From: Xiphydria camelus
Lineage: Eukaryota; Arthropoda; Insecta; Hymenoptera; Xiphydriidae
Length of the DNA stretch: 64,000 bases
Direction: 5' to 3'
Assembly (NCBI GenBank): GCA_963678675.1
Contig: OY783198.1
Coordinates: forward strand, 13,810,311 to 13,874,310
The position numbers were made by a program, and so were the translations under genes. Positions 1 to 10,815 of the stretch are shown here, piece by piece. Position 1 is the first letter of the stretch. Each line of letters opens with the position of its first letter. The notes beneath the pieces are model-generated. The model saw nothing but the letters and a program-made list of their open reading frames with translations. It was not told the origin of the DNA and made no database searches.

Positions 1-31
1 ACCTTGACCGTGACCTTTAAGGTAATATCAA

Positions 32-790
32 ATGCCTTCCTAAACCGTTCATCCGATTGCGATGAAACTTTGGGGAATGGTTGGACGCATGCCCGCGAAG
101 GTTTCTGAGTTAGTAAATCTTATACAGGGTGTTCAAAAAGTACCGGTACTGATGATTATTATGCCTTCCTAAACCGTTCATCCGATTGCGATGAAAAGTT
201 GGGGAATGGTTGGACGCATGCCCGCGAAGGTTTCTGAGTTAGTAAATCTTATACAGGGTGTTCAAAAAGTACCGGTACGGATAATTATTATGCCTTCCTA
301 AACCGTTCATCCGATTGCGATGAAATTTTGGGGAATGGTTGGACGCATGCCCGCAAAGGTTTCTGAGTTAGTAAATCTTATAAAAGGTGTTCAAAAAGTA
401 CCGGTACTGATGATTATTATGCCTTCCTAAACCGTTCATCCGATTGCGATGAAAAGTTGGGAAATGGTTGGACGCATGCCCGCGAAGGTTTCTGAGTTAG
501 TAAATCTTATACAGGGTGTTCAAAAAGTACCGGTACGGATGATTATTATGCCTTCCTAAACCGTTCATCCGATTGCAATGAAAAGTTGGGAAATGGTTGG
601 ACGTATGCCCGCGGATGTTTCTGAGTTAGTAAATCTTATACAGGGTATTCAAAAAGTACAGGTACGGGTGATTATTATGCCTTCCTAAACCGTTCATCCG
701 ATTGCGATGAAAATTTGGGGAACAGTTAGACGCATATCCGCGAAGGTTTCTGACTTAGTAAATCTTATACAGGGTGTTCAAAAAGTCGAA
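32..790. repeat. 129-bp tandem repeat, six copies
   Basis: A unit beginning ATGCCTTCCTAAACCG recurs at 32, 161, 290, 419, 548 and 677, an exact 129-bp period. Each unit contains a CAGGGTGTTCAAAAAGTACC stretch near its end. Copies differ by a few substitutions and no coding frame runs through. The array ends near 790, where the last unit continues into a different sequence. It could be a satellite or the internal array of a Helitron-like element. Confidence 0.93.
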
Positions 791-1014
791 CTATACTTGA
801 CCTAAATTTGACCTCCGCTGACAATAAAGGTAACATGAAAAAAATGGTCAAGGACACATTTGAACGTGAAAAAAAATTAATTTGACCTTGATATAACCTT
901 GAAGGTCATGGTCAAGGTCAAATCCAATATGACCATTGCGTAGCCCGGGAAAAATACTAAAAGTTTTGTATTAAAAATGTATTTAAACAATGGTGGACGG
1001 ACAAAATCAATCCA

Positions 1015-1051
1015 CAATCTACCCGTGCGAAGCCGGGACGGGCTGCTAGTA
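1015..1051 (+). mobile_element. Possible Helitron-type 3' terminus
   Basis: The segment has a GC-rich stem (GCGAAGCCGGGACGGGC) followed by CTAGT, which resembles the hairpin plus CTAG end of insect Helitrons. A similar end follows the helicase fragment near 4721. No matching 5' end was found, so this is tentative. Confidence 0.3.
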
Positions 1052-1993
1052 AGTTATAAATCTAATATAATAATAATAAATATTTTATTATAGAAAAAAT
1101 TAAACTTCTTTATGTCGAACTACGACGTCATATTCCCCAATTAAACTCGGACCGCAGATAATTGTAAGATGTTTACACATCCTCCGTGAGTACAACGGCA
1201 CTCACACCTTTTTTTTACAATAAATTCGGCTGTGTCTAAACTACAAGTCCTAGGGATCTAAAATTTTGTTTGCAAATATCTTAAACATTGAAATCTCTAA
1301 ATAATATATTTTTTGCAGAATTTTTCGTAGGTCAGTTTTTTCAAACAAATTTCCAAAATATGGAAAAATAGAATTTTTTGTTATGTTGGTCTATAAAAGA
1401 TTCTGAGAGATAACTTCTCAATGAGCATAAAACTCGATTATATGGTTTTTGGGGTCGCCGATTGCGATTCTGATGTCAGAATTTAAAAATTCAAAATGGC
1501 GGCTACAAAATGGCAGAAATACAAAAACCAAGAAAAAATTATGAAGACAAAAACAAACAGAAATACAAAATACTAAAACACAAAAAAAATGGAACTAGCT
1601 GCTCCCCACGTCCACGTAATTAGTTCTGGGTAATTCAGAGAGGGAGCACAATGCACTATGAGTGTATAAAGAAATGACACCAAATGTAGTTACCATATTG
1701 GATCCGCCAATTTGAATGTTGCAGTACTGACGTCAGAATCGTGACGAACACAGTCGGCAAATTGAATAAATAATTTTTAATTTTGAAGTTCTAACGTCAT
1801 CATCGTGCTCAGCGACCCCGAAACCCTTTATAAAGCTAAAAATAACAATAATATGAATGAAAACAAATTCGCGTCGCAAAGGGTTAAGCCGCAAAAAATT
1901 CATAAAGTTTGCGATAAACTCCGTCTACTTGAGACAGCCGGTCGAGTGGCACGCCGCGCCGTGACGTCACTATACACTCTCGGAGAGACTAGA
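1052..1993. other. Gene-free AT-rich DNA with repeat fragment
   Basis: I see no credible coding region. The part near 1445-1510 (GGTCGCCGATTGCGATTC, then AATTCAAAATGGCGGC) matches the style of the palindromic repeat at 22690-23165, so it is probably a fragment of that family. Confidence 0.5.
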
Positions 1994-2576
1994 TAGTACA
2001 GTAGACGGGCTGAGAAATTCGACTTTGTTGTCCACTTTTCTTTACAAGAGAGAGAGAGTGTCCGATTTTAATGTTTCTTTTTTTAAAATACTCTGAAAAA
2101 TATATAGAAAAAATGTACATAAAGTCAACGTATGCCTTTTAATATATACAGGGTGTTTGAAAAATCAGTACAAATATTTGACGGGCGTTTTTGAGATCAA
2201 AATAAGACTTTTTTTTCCTATAAACATGTGTCCTAAAATACACCCCCTCTGAGCTACAGTCATCTTAATTGTCATAAAAGATTTAATACCGGAAATGAAA
2301 AGAGCGGGAAATTTCACGTTCAAATATGTCCTTGACCATTTTTTCATGTAACCTTTATGGTTAGCGGGGGTCAAATTGAGGCCAAGTATAGTTCGGCTTA
2401 CGAACCATGAAAGCTATGGGCCATATAAAAATTCTTTTTGATAGTAGGGTTTAGGATTTTTCCGTGGCTATACAATGGTGATATTGGATTTGACCTTGAT
2501 CATGACCTTCATTTGGAATTTCTTACATCTGACATAATATTCGAAATCAGTTACACGAAAAACCCCTTATTGTTAG

Positions 2577-2902
2577 TGCCAACAAAATTTAATCGAGGCA
2601 ACAATCATTACTGGCAAATTCAAAGGCGAAGACATACTCGTTCACGCATACCTGTGATTTCCAACGATTTAACATTCGAATTCAAGCGGCTCCAGTTCCC
2701 TTTGCGTCTTGCTTTTGCTATTACCATCAACAAAGCACAAGGTCAATCGTTGACTATTGCTGGCTTAAATATGGAAAATTCATGTTTGTCACACGGCCAA
2801 TTGTATGTGGCTTGCTCCAGAGTTGGCACACCCAAAAATGTACACGTTTTTACTCCAGATAAAAAAATAAAAAACATTGTCTATCCGCTGGCCTTAAGAT
2901 AA
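2577..2902 (+). pseudogene. Helitron Pif1-like helicase, C-terminal fragment
   Basis: The translation carries the last conserved blocks of Helitron helicases: FKRLQFPLRLAFAITINKAQ, then GQSL, then LYVACSRVGTPKNVHV, which correspond to superfamily 1 motifs V and VI. It ends at a stop at 2902. Walker A and B regions and the Rep domain are absent, so this is a 5'-truncated remnant. The open frame extends upstream to 2438, but the first 45 or so residues look unrelated. It could belong to the same element as the 4225-4725 fragment. Confidence 0.8.
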
Positions 2903-3099
2903 ATTAATAAAAGAAATAGACTTTCTAATTTAAATTAAACATGTACATGTGTGTATATATGTGTTTTTAGCGTAGCATGGCTTCCTACCTATAGATATCT
3001 GCTAAAAATTCGTCAAATGACGTCGAATATATTTTGTGTACGGCTTTTTTTTTAATATCTCGAAAACTATTGAGAAGTTATCGAGACATGCTGCGGAAA

Positions 3100-3780
3100 A
3101 AAATTAGAGAATTTCAAGACGAAACGATTGGTTTTTTATCTCATTTTGTTACACTGAGTAGTTCTCGAGGTACTGCATTTTGTACATAAATACGCGCCGT
3201 AGCGCCCGCGCGCTCTTGTAAAGAAATGCCTAACCACTAAAAATTGATATTTTTTTATTATTTTTGTTTTGTTTTAAAGGTAATGAAATGTTGTAATCAT
3301 CAGAAACAAAAACTTGTCAATTTTTATTTTTATTTTAGGCCAGTTTTCGAGCGTCAAAAATGCATTTACACGTTTTAATAGCAAAACGCATTTTTTCATA
3401 GAAAATTCGACGTACTCCTTTTTTAAATACTCAATTGATATAAACATAATTTTCAAAATTTTTAATTTACCAAAATAAATGAGTATTGCTTCGTTTCGGA
3501 GTCGAGAAGCTCGAGTTTAGCGTTTGTCGCAAGTGTGACAAGGATAACGCGACGTGAGTTCATGCGTCTCTCTCTCTCTCTCTCTCTCACAGAGAGATAA
3601 TCTCTTATTGCTCGATCTCGTATGAAATTAAATCGTTGAAAATAGCAATTAAACCTCGGTTTTTGATAATTTTTACTAATTTTAGTTCTAATACTAATCA
3701 AACAGAAAAATTACGCTAATAAAAATAAATATTAAAGAAATAATATTAAATAAATAAAAGAAAATATTAAATTTTTTCAG
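3100..3780. other. Gene-free DNA with (CT)n microsatellite
   Basis: AT-rich sequence lies between the arms of the nested palindrome. A (CT)n tract sits at about 3569-3589. Short minus-strand open frames here show no recognisable protein. Confidence 0.5.
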
Positions 3781-4224
3781 CAGCATGTCTCGATAACTTC
3801 TCAATAGTTTTCGAGATATTTCAAAAAAAAGTCGTACAAAAATACATTTTTATTAAAAATTAAAAAGCACACTGGCTTTATGTAATATTTGTTCTATACA
3901 TTTTTCCGAGTATTTTAAAAAAGAAACATTAAAATCGGGCACTCTTGTAAAGAAAAGTGGACAACAAAGTTGATTTTATCAGCCTGTCTACTGTACTAGA
4001 AGGCGCGCCGGCGGATCGTTACCATATATAGTGACGTCCCGATACCAGTGCCGCCCATAACACGGCATTTCACTGGGGAGGCGTGGCCATGCTACTTTAA
4101 AAGTAATGTTTTGGGGTAGATGTTTTTTTTATTAAGTTTTTACTATTGGTACTGTGTTTTGAATAACTTTAACTATTATGCCTGCTGTGTTTCACACATA
4201 TTATAATTTTATGCAAATTCCTAA

Positions 4225-4647
4225 TTGAAAATCGGCGTACGAATAATCATGTTGCGAAATATCAACCAGCCAAAGCTTTGCACGCGGCTTGCAGTAAAAA
4301 AATTAATGAGCGACGTCGTAGAAGCAACAATCTTGATAGAACCTTTCAAAGGTGAAGGTGTCCTCATTTCTCGCATTCCTATGATTCCAACGGATATGCC
4401 ATTTCAATTTAAGAGATTGCAATTCCCAATTCGATTGGCGTTTGCAATCACCAACAACAAAGCTCAGGGCCAATCTTTAGAATTGTGCGGTTTAGATCTA
4501 GACACGGATTGCTTCTCACATGGGGACAATTATATGTTGCGTGTTCTAGAGTCGGCAAACCAGACAATCTCTATATCTGCACAAACAATGGAACAACAAA
4601 AAATATTATATACCCACAAGCATTGTGAAATTAAACATTCATATTAG
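4225..4647 (+). pseudogene. Helitron helicase tail, frameshifted
   Basis: The same family as 2577-2902: FQFKRLQFPIRLAFAITNNK, AQGQSL and CFSHGDN are visible. The frame then shifts: the canonical YVA.SRVG block appears only in an adjacent frame near 4532-4560 (TGTTGCGTGTTCTAGAGTCG), and Q-rich noise follows. The Helitron-type end at about 4690-4725 lies about 80 bp downstream, so this is the 3' end of a Helitron inserted on the plus strand. Confidence 0.75.
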
Positions 4648-4689
4648 AAACGTACGCTTTCTTTTTTCTTTCTTTTCCATTTAACCAGA

Positions 4690-4725
4690 CTGAACTACAG
4701 CAACGCGTGGCAGGGTACAGCTAGT
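4690..4725 (+). mobile_element. Helitron 3' end (hairpin plus CTAGT)
   Basis: The sequence ACGCGTGGCAGGGTACAG followed by CTAGT sits directly after the helicase tail. In insect Helitrons this is the usual terminal arrangement, and the next base would be the host target T. Confidence 0.6.
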
Positions 4726-4734
4726 TTATGCATA

Positions 4735-5440
4735 ATTTTGCTACCATTCTTCAGTCTGTAGTGTCATTATAATGCAGACAATATGTTACCAGGTATCTGT
4801 TTGAGCATGTTTCTAAATGAGCGAGGTATACCGTGTGATTTCGAGGACGGTAAATTATAGGCAATACGCGAATGCGAGTGAGAACACCCGGGTGAATGCA
4901 TGAAGGCTCGTCTAGGCTAGGAGCGTCGTGCATCGCGTCCGCGTCGCGTCCTAGTGTTCAGGCAGAGAGCGTCAGCGCTACGTTTGTGAGCCCGTTCTCC
5001 CAAGTCTTCAATTTGTAAAATGACCAGTTACTGAATGGAAATCGACATAGAATTCTTGTCTTTCTGCGTCGATATTTTAAATTGTAACGCGAGGATTGCA
5101 GCAGCGTCGGCATGCGCTAGCATACCGGCGGTTCAACGGTCGGAGAACGCCCCGAACGCGTCACAAGGGACGCGCAGATAACTAGGACGCGTCACCCGAA
5201 GACCTAACGGTCATCGGTCATTAACGGGCTTTCGGCAAGGTCCGCCAAAGGAATATATAAGACGGCCGGCGAGCAATCACCGGCACCCCCCCCCCCCCCC
5301 ACCCCGAGTCAGCCCGCTCAATCAATCCCGCTCCCAGCCAATCCTCTGCAAAACCAAGCTGTCTTATAGCTTTTTCGCGACTTCGCCGCGCAACTTGTCT
5401 GGGCACTCCAACAACCAAACCCTCCCCAATTCCAATAACG
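4735..5440. other. LINE 5' region or unassigned DNA, with poly-C tract
   Basis: GC content is higher than in the AT-rich neighbours. A TATA-like AATATATAAG lies near 5249 and a run of about 17 C at about 5287. A reading frame that joins the LINE endonuclease can be followed upstream to roughly 5310, but I do not recognise ORF1 (no CCHC knuckles seen). The element's true 5' end was not located. Confidence 0.35.
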
Positions 5441-8345
5441 ACAAACTCACCATCCTCAACTGGAACGCGAACGGTATCCTAGCGTCCGGCAAGCATAGAC
5501 CCTCCTACTTTCCCAACTTCTCGAGGAGGCCTCTATCGATGTGGCCTGCTTAACAGAAACTCACCTCAAACCCCATCAAAAATTATACATCCCGAATTTC
5601 ACAACCTATAGACTTGATCGCCCGAACTCCAACCGCGGTGGCGTAGCGATAATCGTCCGGAACTCTATTCGCCACCGAGCCATCAGCTCGCCAGCTCCCT
5701 CTCTCGAGTCTTGTGGTATTATAATCACCCATAACGACTCCCCTCTAAAATTCGTGTCTTATTACTCTCCCCCGAACACTAACAACCTTTCCGAAATTCC
5801 GACCCTCCTTGACCGCAATACTCCCACGATTCTGGCAGGGGATTTCAATGCCAAGCACGTCTCCTGGGGATGTCGCGCTCAAAATCCGAAAGGTACTACT
5901 CCATTCAACCTTCTTAGTAAACACAGTTTCTCCGTTGACGCCCCCTCGGATTACACCTTTTTCTCAGGTACTAAGAAAAATCCCGATATTCTAGATATTT
6001 TCATCACCAAGAATCTAACTCTCAACAAAGATCCTTGGACCATTCCTGCATTAAATTCCGACCATAACCCAGTCCTTCTAGAAATGCCAGGCAACCCTTC
6101 TACCGAAACTCCGACAAGGACGAAAATCAACTGGTTGGCACTCCGCTACTATCTTGAAACCTCGTCCTATAAATGTCCTAACATACGTTCTACCCAGGAC
6201 ATTGACGCCGCCGTTGACTCGCTCATCCAGGAAATTAAATCTAAAATGGATCTAGCGAGCAGCTCGATTCCTCTTCGCCCTCTCGACACCCGCCTTCCAC
6301 CCGAGATTAGAGCTCTTATAGCTAAAAAGAGAAGAGTTCGCAGACACTTGCAACGTTCAGGTAACCCCGCCCACCGCCCTCATCTAAACCGTATAAAACG
6401 CGACCTTAGGGACGCCCTACAGACATTTCGGAATGCAAAATTCAACAATTACATTTCCATAGCCGAATCCAACCCTAGAAGTTGCTGGAAGGTCATCAAA
6501 TCCCTCAGGAACAGACAGCCTTATTCCCCTCCTCTTTTAAAAGACGGAATCGCCTACGCGGTAGACAGCGACAAGGCAAATATCTTCGCCGAATCCCTCA
6601 GGGATCAATGCTCCCCGTTTCCTACCCGTGCCAATTTCGCCAATTTCCACGGCATCGTAACAGAAGCCGTCCACTATTTTAGACTCGACGACCTCTCCTT
6701 CCCTCACACCTCTCCTAGCGAAATCGCCGTGACCATCCAATCCCTGAAGAAAAACAAAGCTTCAGGTTTCGACTCCATCCCAAATGGGGTACTTAAAATT
6801 CTCCCACACATCCTTATCGTTGCCATCTGCAACATCATCAACGCTATGATGCGGTTGCAATACTTCCCCTCTGCCTGGAAGACAGCTACAATCATCTGTC
6901 TTCCAAAGCAGGACAAGCCTCTCAATCAAGCCTCCAGCTACAGACCAATTAGCCTGCTCCCCTCCCTCAGTAAAGTTGCTGAGAATATCATACTTACCCG
7001 CCTAAACAGATTTTGCTCCGATGCCAACATCCTCCCAGAGTTCCAGCATGGCTTCCGTCCCCGTCATGGCACCTGTCATCAACTCCTCCGCGTAGCAGAA
7101 CTCGTCGCGAATAACCTAAATAAGAACCGGCACGCCTCAATGCTCCTGCTAGATGCCAAACAAGCCCTTGATAGAGTCTGGCATGACGGTTTAATCTTTA
7201 AATTAATCCATCTAAAACTCCCCCACTATCTAATTGGCGTAATACGTTCCTTCCTCACAGATAGATCATTCAGAGTCCGTTCGGGGAAAAGCCTCTCTGA
7301 TGCGCAACCTATCACGGCTGGAGTCCCTCAAGGTTCCAAACTCTCGCCCACTCTATTCAATCTGTTCTGTCACGACATTCCCACCCACGACAAGATAATA
7401 ACCGCACAATATGCCGACGACGTCGCACTGTTATATTCTTCCAAAACTAAGAAATTTTGCTCCACAGTAGTCAACAAATTCCTTCCCGTACTCCTCGACT
7501 GGTATCATATGTGGGGATTCTCCCTCAACGAAGCCAAGTCAGAGGCAATCTTCTTCTCTCGCCGTAATATCCCTCCGGACCCCCTTTCTGTTAACAAACA
7601 CCGCATTCCGTGGAGTAACTCGGTCAAATATTTAGGGGTTACTTTTGGCAGAAAATTAAACTGGTCTAAGCAGATATCTTCCGTGCGCGGCAAAGCCATC
7701 GGTGCGTACGTCTCCCTGAAACCATTTTTCAATAACAGAAATATTTCTCAGGTTACCAAGGTCCGGGCCTTCAACGCGCTAATTAGGAGCATTTGCACTT
7801 ATGCCATTCCCGTTTGGGGATCGGCCTCGCCCACAGGACGCTAGTTAGACTTCACCGTACTTACATGAGACTCCTCAGAAGTTCTCTAAACTTCCCTTGG
7901 TTCATTAGGAACGCCCAGCTGCTCCGTGAAACCGGACTTCCTTCTCTCGATACAGCCGCTTTAAAGTATGCTGGTAACCTTCGTAACTCCGTCAAGTCCC
8001 ACAACAACCCCTCTATCAAAGCACTTAGCAACTACTCAAGCAGAGCCAAGGACAAAGTCCGTAGGCCCTGTATTCTTATTAAATAAGAAATTCAATTAAT
8101 TTCGTCACTTAACCTCAACCGTTCCCCCTAGCCTCGCAGCCGCGCCATTAGCGCCTTCGGCCCCATCTAGTTGTTGGGCCCTCTATTAATTTTCATCCTC
8201 TCCGCCATTTTCGTCTTCTACTTGATTTATAACCCCATGGGTTGGTAACCTCGAGGAGGGGTTTAGTCGGTAAAAATCCGACACTCTCTCTCTCTCTACC
8301 CTACCAACATCTTGGGTGTCTTAGGAAGATTCCCCTCCTCCCCCT
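5310..8345 (+). mobile_element. Jockey-like non-LTR retrotransposon
   Basis: The element contains APE-type endonuclease, reverse transcriptase and a C-terminal segment in the order typical of jockey-clade LINEs. Its GC-rich, C-rich plus strand contrasts with AT-rich surroundings. The presumed 3' UTR spans 8087-8345 with a CT-rich run at 8283-8300; no clean poly-A or target duplication was found. The 3' boundary is set by where the minus-strand Helentron endonuclease begins. Confidence 0.75.
5446..8086 (+). pseudogene. LINE ORF2: endonuclease and reverse transcriptase, two frameshifts
   Basis: ORF2 would nick DNA and reverse-transcribe the element's RNA. The endonuclease opens with LTILNWNANGIL, followed by LTETHL, then NRGGVAIIVR, GDFNAKH.SWGCR and SDHNPVLLE. 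Reverse transcriptase blocks follow: IPNGVLK, YRPISLLPSLSK, QHGFRPRHGT, a DAKQALDRVWH block, GVPQGSKLSPTLFN and the catalytic AQYADDVALL. The C-terminal part (FPWFIRNAQLLRETGLPSLD) is in another frame. One frameshift falls near 5495, between NGILASGK and LLSQLLEEASID, and another near 7835, after YAIPVWGSASPTG. The central 767-codon frame is otherwise open, so this is a fairly young but inactive copy. Confidence 0.9.
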
Positions 8346-9629
8346 CTTCCACCAGCTCGTTAACCTTCTCGTTTGAATTGAACACGACTATCAAAATTTG
8401 GAATAGAAATATTTTCGTTGTTTCCTATCCATGTTTCAGTGAGTATGAGGAAAGTACATTCCTGTGTCACAGCATCAGTCAGGTCGTTATTATGTGCCTT
8501 CAAGCTTTGACAATTAAATATCAGAAACGATACCGATTGTTTTGCACGCAAGAATTCAAGAATCGTATCTTGATATGTTCGTAACGTCCTTCCTGCAAGT
8601 CGAGCAAATTCATTTTTAAGCGGAAGCAATGATCGTGGCGTTCTTCTTCCATGATAGAAAGTCCGGTTGTCGTCTGAGGTTACAATGAATAATCCTTCGA
8701 GACTTGTCACTCTTGAAAGAGCAACATAGACGAGTTGTTGATCGTGTGTTTTATCATAGGAATAAACAATTTGGTTGAAAGTGCCTCCTTGGGATTTGTG
8801 AATCGTTATAGCACAAGCTGGAATTAAAGGGAAATGATTCCGTTTCGCACTAGTAGTTCGATTTTTATCGAGACAAATAGTCGAGTTCTTCCTGGCAATG
8901 GGAACTAAAGTCTTTGCTATTCCGTTTCTTTGGACATATCTAGCAGAACGTCTCATTGCTTTTTGTCCAATTTTGCAGTTATTGGGAAAACGCAACCACA
9001 AACGACGCACTTTATTGTTTTCCTTAATTTCATCATTATCACTAGATTCTTCATGTTGATCATTACTAAAGTATTCTACGAACTCCAAGTGACCAATAGC
9101 ACCATTGGCGAGGCCATCTGATACGTCAATATTTGCTGTTATCATATAAGGTCGGCCTATAACGAGTGTGAGTTCGTATGGTAGGCCTCCAGTGTCCAAC
9201 ACGACTTTTTTGTGCAGTTGTTGTCGCATGTGTGCCAAATGCTCGCCATTTCTGTGGCCAATAAATACGTCTTTTTTGCGATCGATGTTACTTTATCTGC
9301 GACCGTCTCAAGTACTCGTTTGTTATACTGCTCAACATCATGATTTCTGAAAAATTGTCGCACGCCGTTGGGACATTGTTCATTCGCCTCCTCTTCGTTG
9401 AAAAACCGCGATTCAATCAAGTCCAATTCAACATTATTGAATATATCTCTGTTCCCTATTTTTGTCAGCAAACACGAAAATTCAACATTTGCCTGACGCA
9501 TAACTTCGTTGAGTTCATAAAAATTCAAACTCCGCCACAATGACGGTCCGGCCATGTTGGTTTTGGTTTGTTTGTAGATAGGCGTCGCGCGTACTGCTGG
9601 AAGTTGTCGCAAATCGTCGATGAAGAAAA
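8346..9629 (-). pseudogene. Helentron helicase C-terminal half plus APE endonuclease start
   Basis: It starts IFFIDDLRQLPAVRATPIYK and SLNFYELNEVMRQ (motif III region). A frameshift near 9235-9290 follows. LPYELTLVIGRPYMITANID, FPLIPACAITIHKSQG (motif V) and LVYVALSRVTSLEGL (motif VI) come next. After the helicase a new domain begins: SFLIFNCQSLKAHNNDL, then ILTETWI, then IPNF, the start of an APE-type endonuclease. It hits a TAA after VQFKREG, reads RAGG and ends at the LINE junction, so most of the endonuclease is missing. Confidence 0.88.
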
Positions 9630-9631
9630 TA

Positions 9632-9918
9632 GGTGCCCATACACACAGAGGTCGAACTGTCGGTTTGGAACGGCAGTTCGAACCGTCGGGTCGATCCGTC
9701 GGTTTCAACCGTCGTCGTCCACTGACGCAGAATAGAAATCCGCGGTTAAGCTAGCCATAAGCAGTGGACGGCGGCAGTTTTTCCCGTCGGTCTGGACTGA
9801 CGGGTCAGCCTGACAGTTCGACCTGGCGCGTGGCGCGCCCACTAACTGAAAGGTAAAACTGCCGGTTTGAACCGCGCCGTTCCAAACCGACAGTTCGACC
9901 TCTGAGTGTATGGGCACC
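9632..9918. mobile_element. 287-bp MITE inside the helicase, TA target duplication
   Basis: Long terminal inverted repeats begin GGTGCCCATACAC and continue through GGTCGAACTGTCGGTTTGGA. TA flanks both sides (9630-9631 and 9919-9920). Removing the element plus one TA joins GGKD to IIFFIDDLRQLP in frame, so this was a clean insertion. No coding capacity. TA preference fits Tc1/mariner-class mobilisation. Confidence 0.92.
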
Positions 9919-9920
9919 TA

Positions 9921-10815
9921 ATGTCTTTGCCACCGAAGGAAGAATCAATCGCTGTAATTTGTTTTAAACGAGAATCGATTTTTTCGATTAATTCTGCTGA
10001 TATCATGCTGACCTCATCAATTAAAATGCATTCAACGTATTTGAAGAGATTACGAAATTGTTGTGCTACTTCAAACGGTAGTGGTTGTGGTCGCCCTATA
10101 GTTATTTTCAAAGCAGTATGAATCGTGGTGCCTTCGATGGCTACAGCTGCTTTCCCTGTAGATGCACATGTTACATATGCATTGCAATAACCATCTGTAT
10201 GGCAAAAAATCGATTATATACTTCTCTCAGTAAATTAATCACGAATGTTTTTCCGCAGCCAGCAGGTCTCGTAAGAAAGATTTGCAAAGGTTCATCAGTA
10301 TCCGTGTTCAAAATATGTGAAATAACATGAAGCAAGAGACCCTTTTGGCGATAATTCGTTGAGCGCATGAGACGATTGAAATCGTCTTTATACATAATGT
10401 TATCCCGTTTTTTTGCAATAGGACCGAGACGATTTAACGTTGCTAATCTCAGATCTGCGTTGGCATCTGTGTTTGGATTCGCTAAAAAATCAGCGAAAGG
10501 GTTATCTTCTCGTAAGTGTGCTGCTAACAAATTTATATCATTTGATATTTCTTTGTCATCCTCTTCAGTGACTTCAACACATAACTCTCGACAGATTTGC
10601 ATTGTTTTAGCGATATCTAAATTTGACTCGAATTCTCGTCTCCGCTCCATTAGAATTACTTCGTGCGCATCGTAGAGTTGGACGTATTTTCTTTCCGCGA
10701 GGATCTCATTTTCTTCGTCACGAAAAGGCAAATGTAAAGTCACCATTTCACGTTTGTACTCATCTAGATCGGCTGTCGCATCGTAGTTACGGTACCGAAT
10801 TACACGTGGATGCAT
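9921..10815 (-). pseudogene. Helentron Pif1-like helicase, N-terminal half
   Basis: This ATPase would unwind DNA during rolling-circle transposition. The Walker A region reads LTRPAGCGKTFVINLL; the usual first Gly of the P-loop is Arg here. After a frameshift near 10200 come TCASTGKAAVAIEGTTIHTA (motif Ia) and CILIDEVSMIS (Walker B). SFGGKDI ends exactly at the MITE insertion 9632-9918. Upstream, QKGLLLHVISHIL matches the helicase N-terminal block. Confidence 0.87.

Larger units (their letters stand above)
787..2395. repeat. Inverted-repeat pair flanking 1.4 kb
   Basis: About 85 bp at 787-871 is repeated in inverted orientation at 2312-2395, starting CGAACTATACTTG on one side and ending CAAGTATAGTTCG on the other, with scattered mismatches. 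This suggests either the ends of a foldback element or two opposed copies of one repeat. The interior has no gene. Confidence 0.7.
1994..3999. repeat. 2-kb foldback element
   Basis: About 100 bp at 1994-2100 (TAGTACAGTAGAC..., ending in a CTCTGAAAAATATA stretch) recurs inverted at 3900-3999. A second inverted pair is nested inside: 3052-3095 (ATCTCGAAAACTATTGAGAA) against 3780-3822. The interior holds a Helitron helicase fragment (2577-2902) and a (CT)n run at 3569-3589. It looks composite rather than a single clean insertion. Confidence 0.6.

Noticed and set aside
32..790. CRISPR-like array
   Set aside because: The repeat fills the whole 129-bp unit with no unique spacers, and the context is eukaryotic.
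5287..5303. Poly-C run as a functional element
   Set aside because: A simple homopolymer, like that at 28227; could also be a sequencing or assembly artefact.
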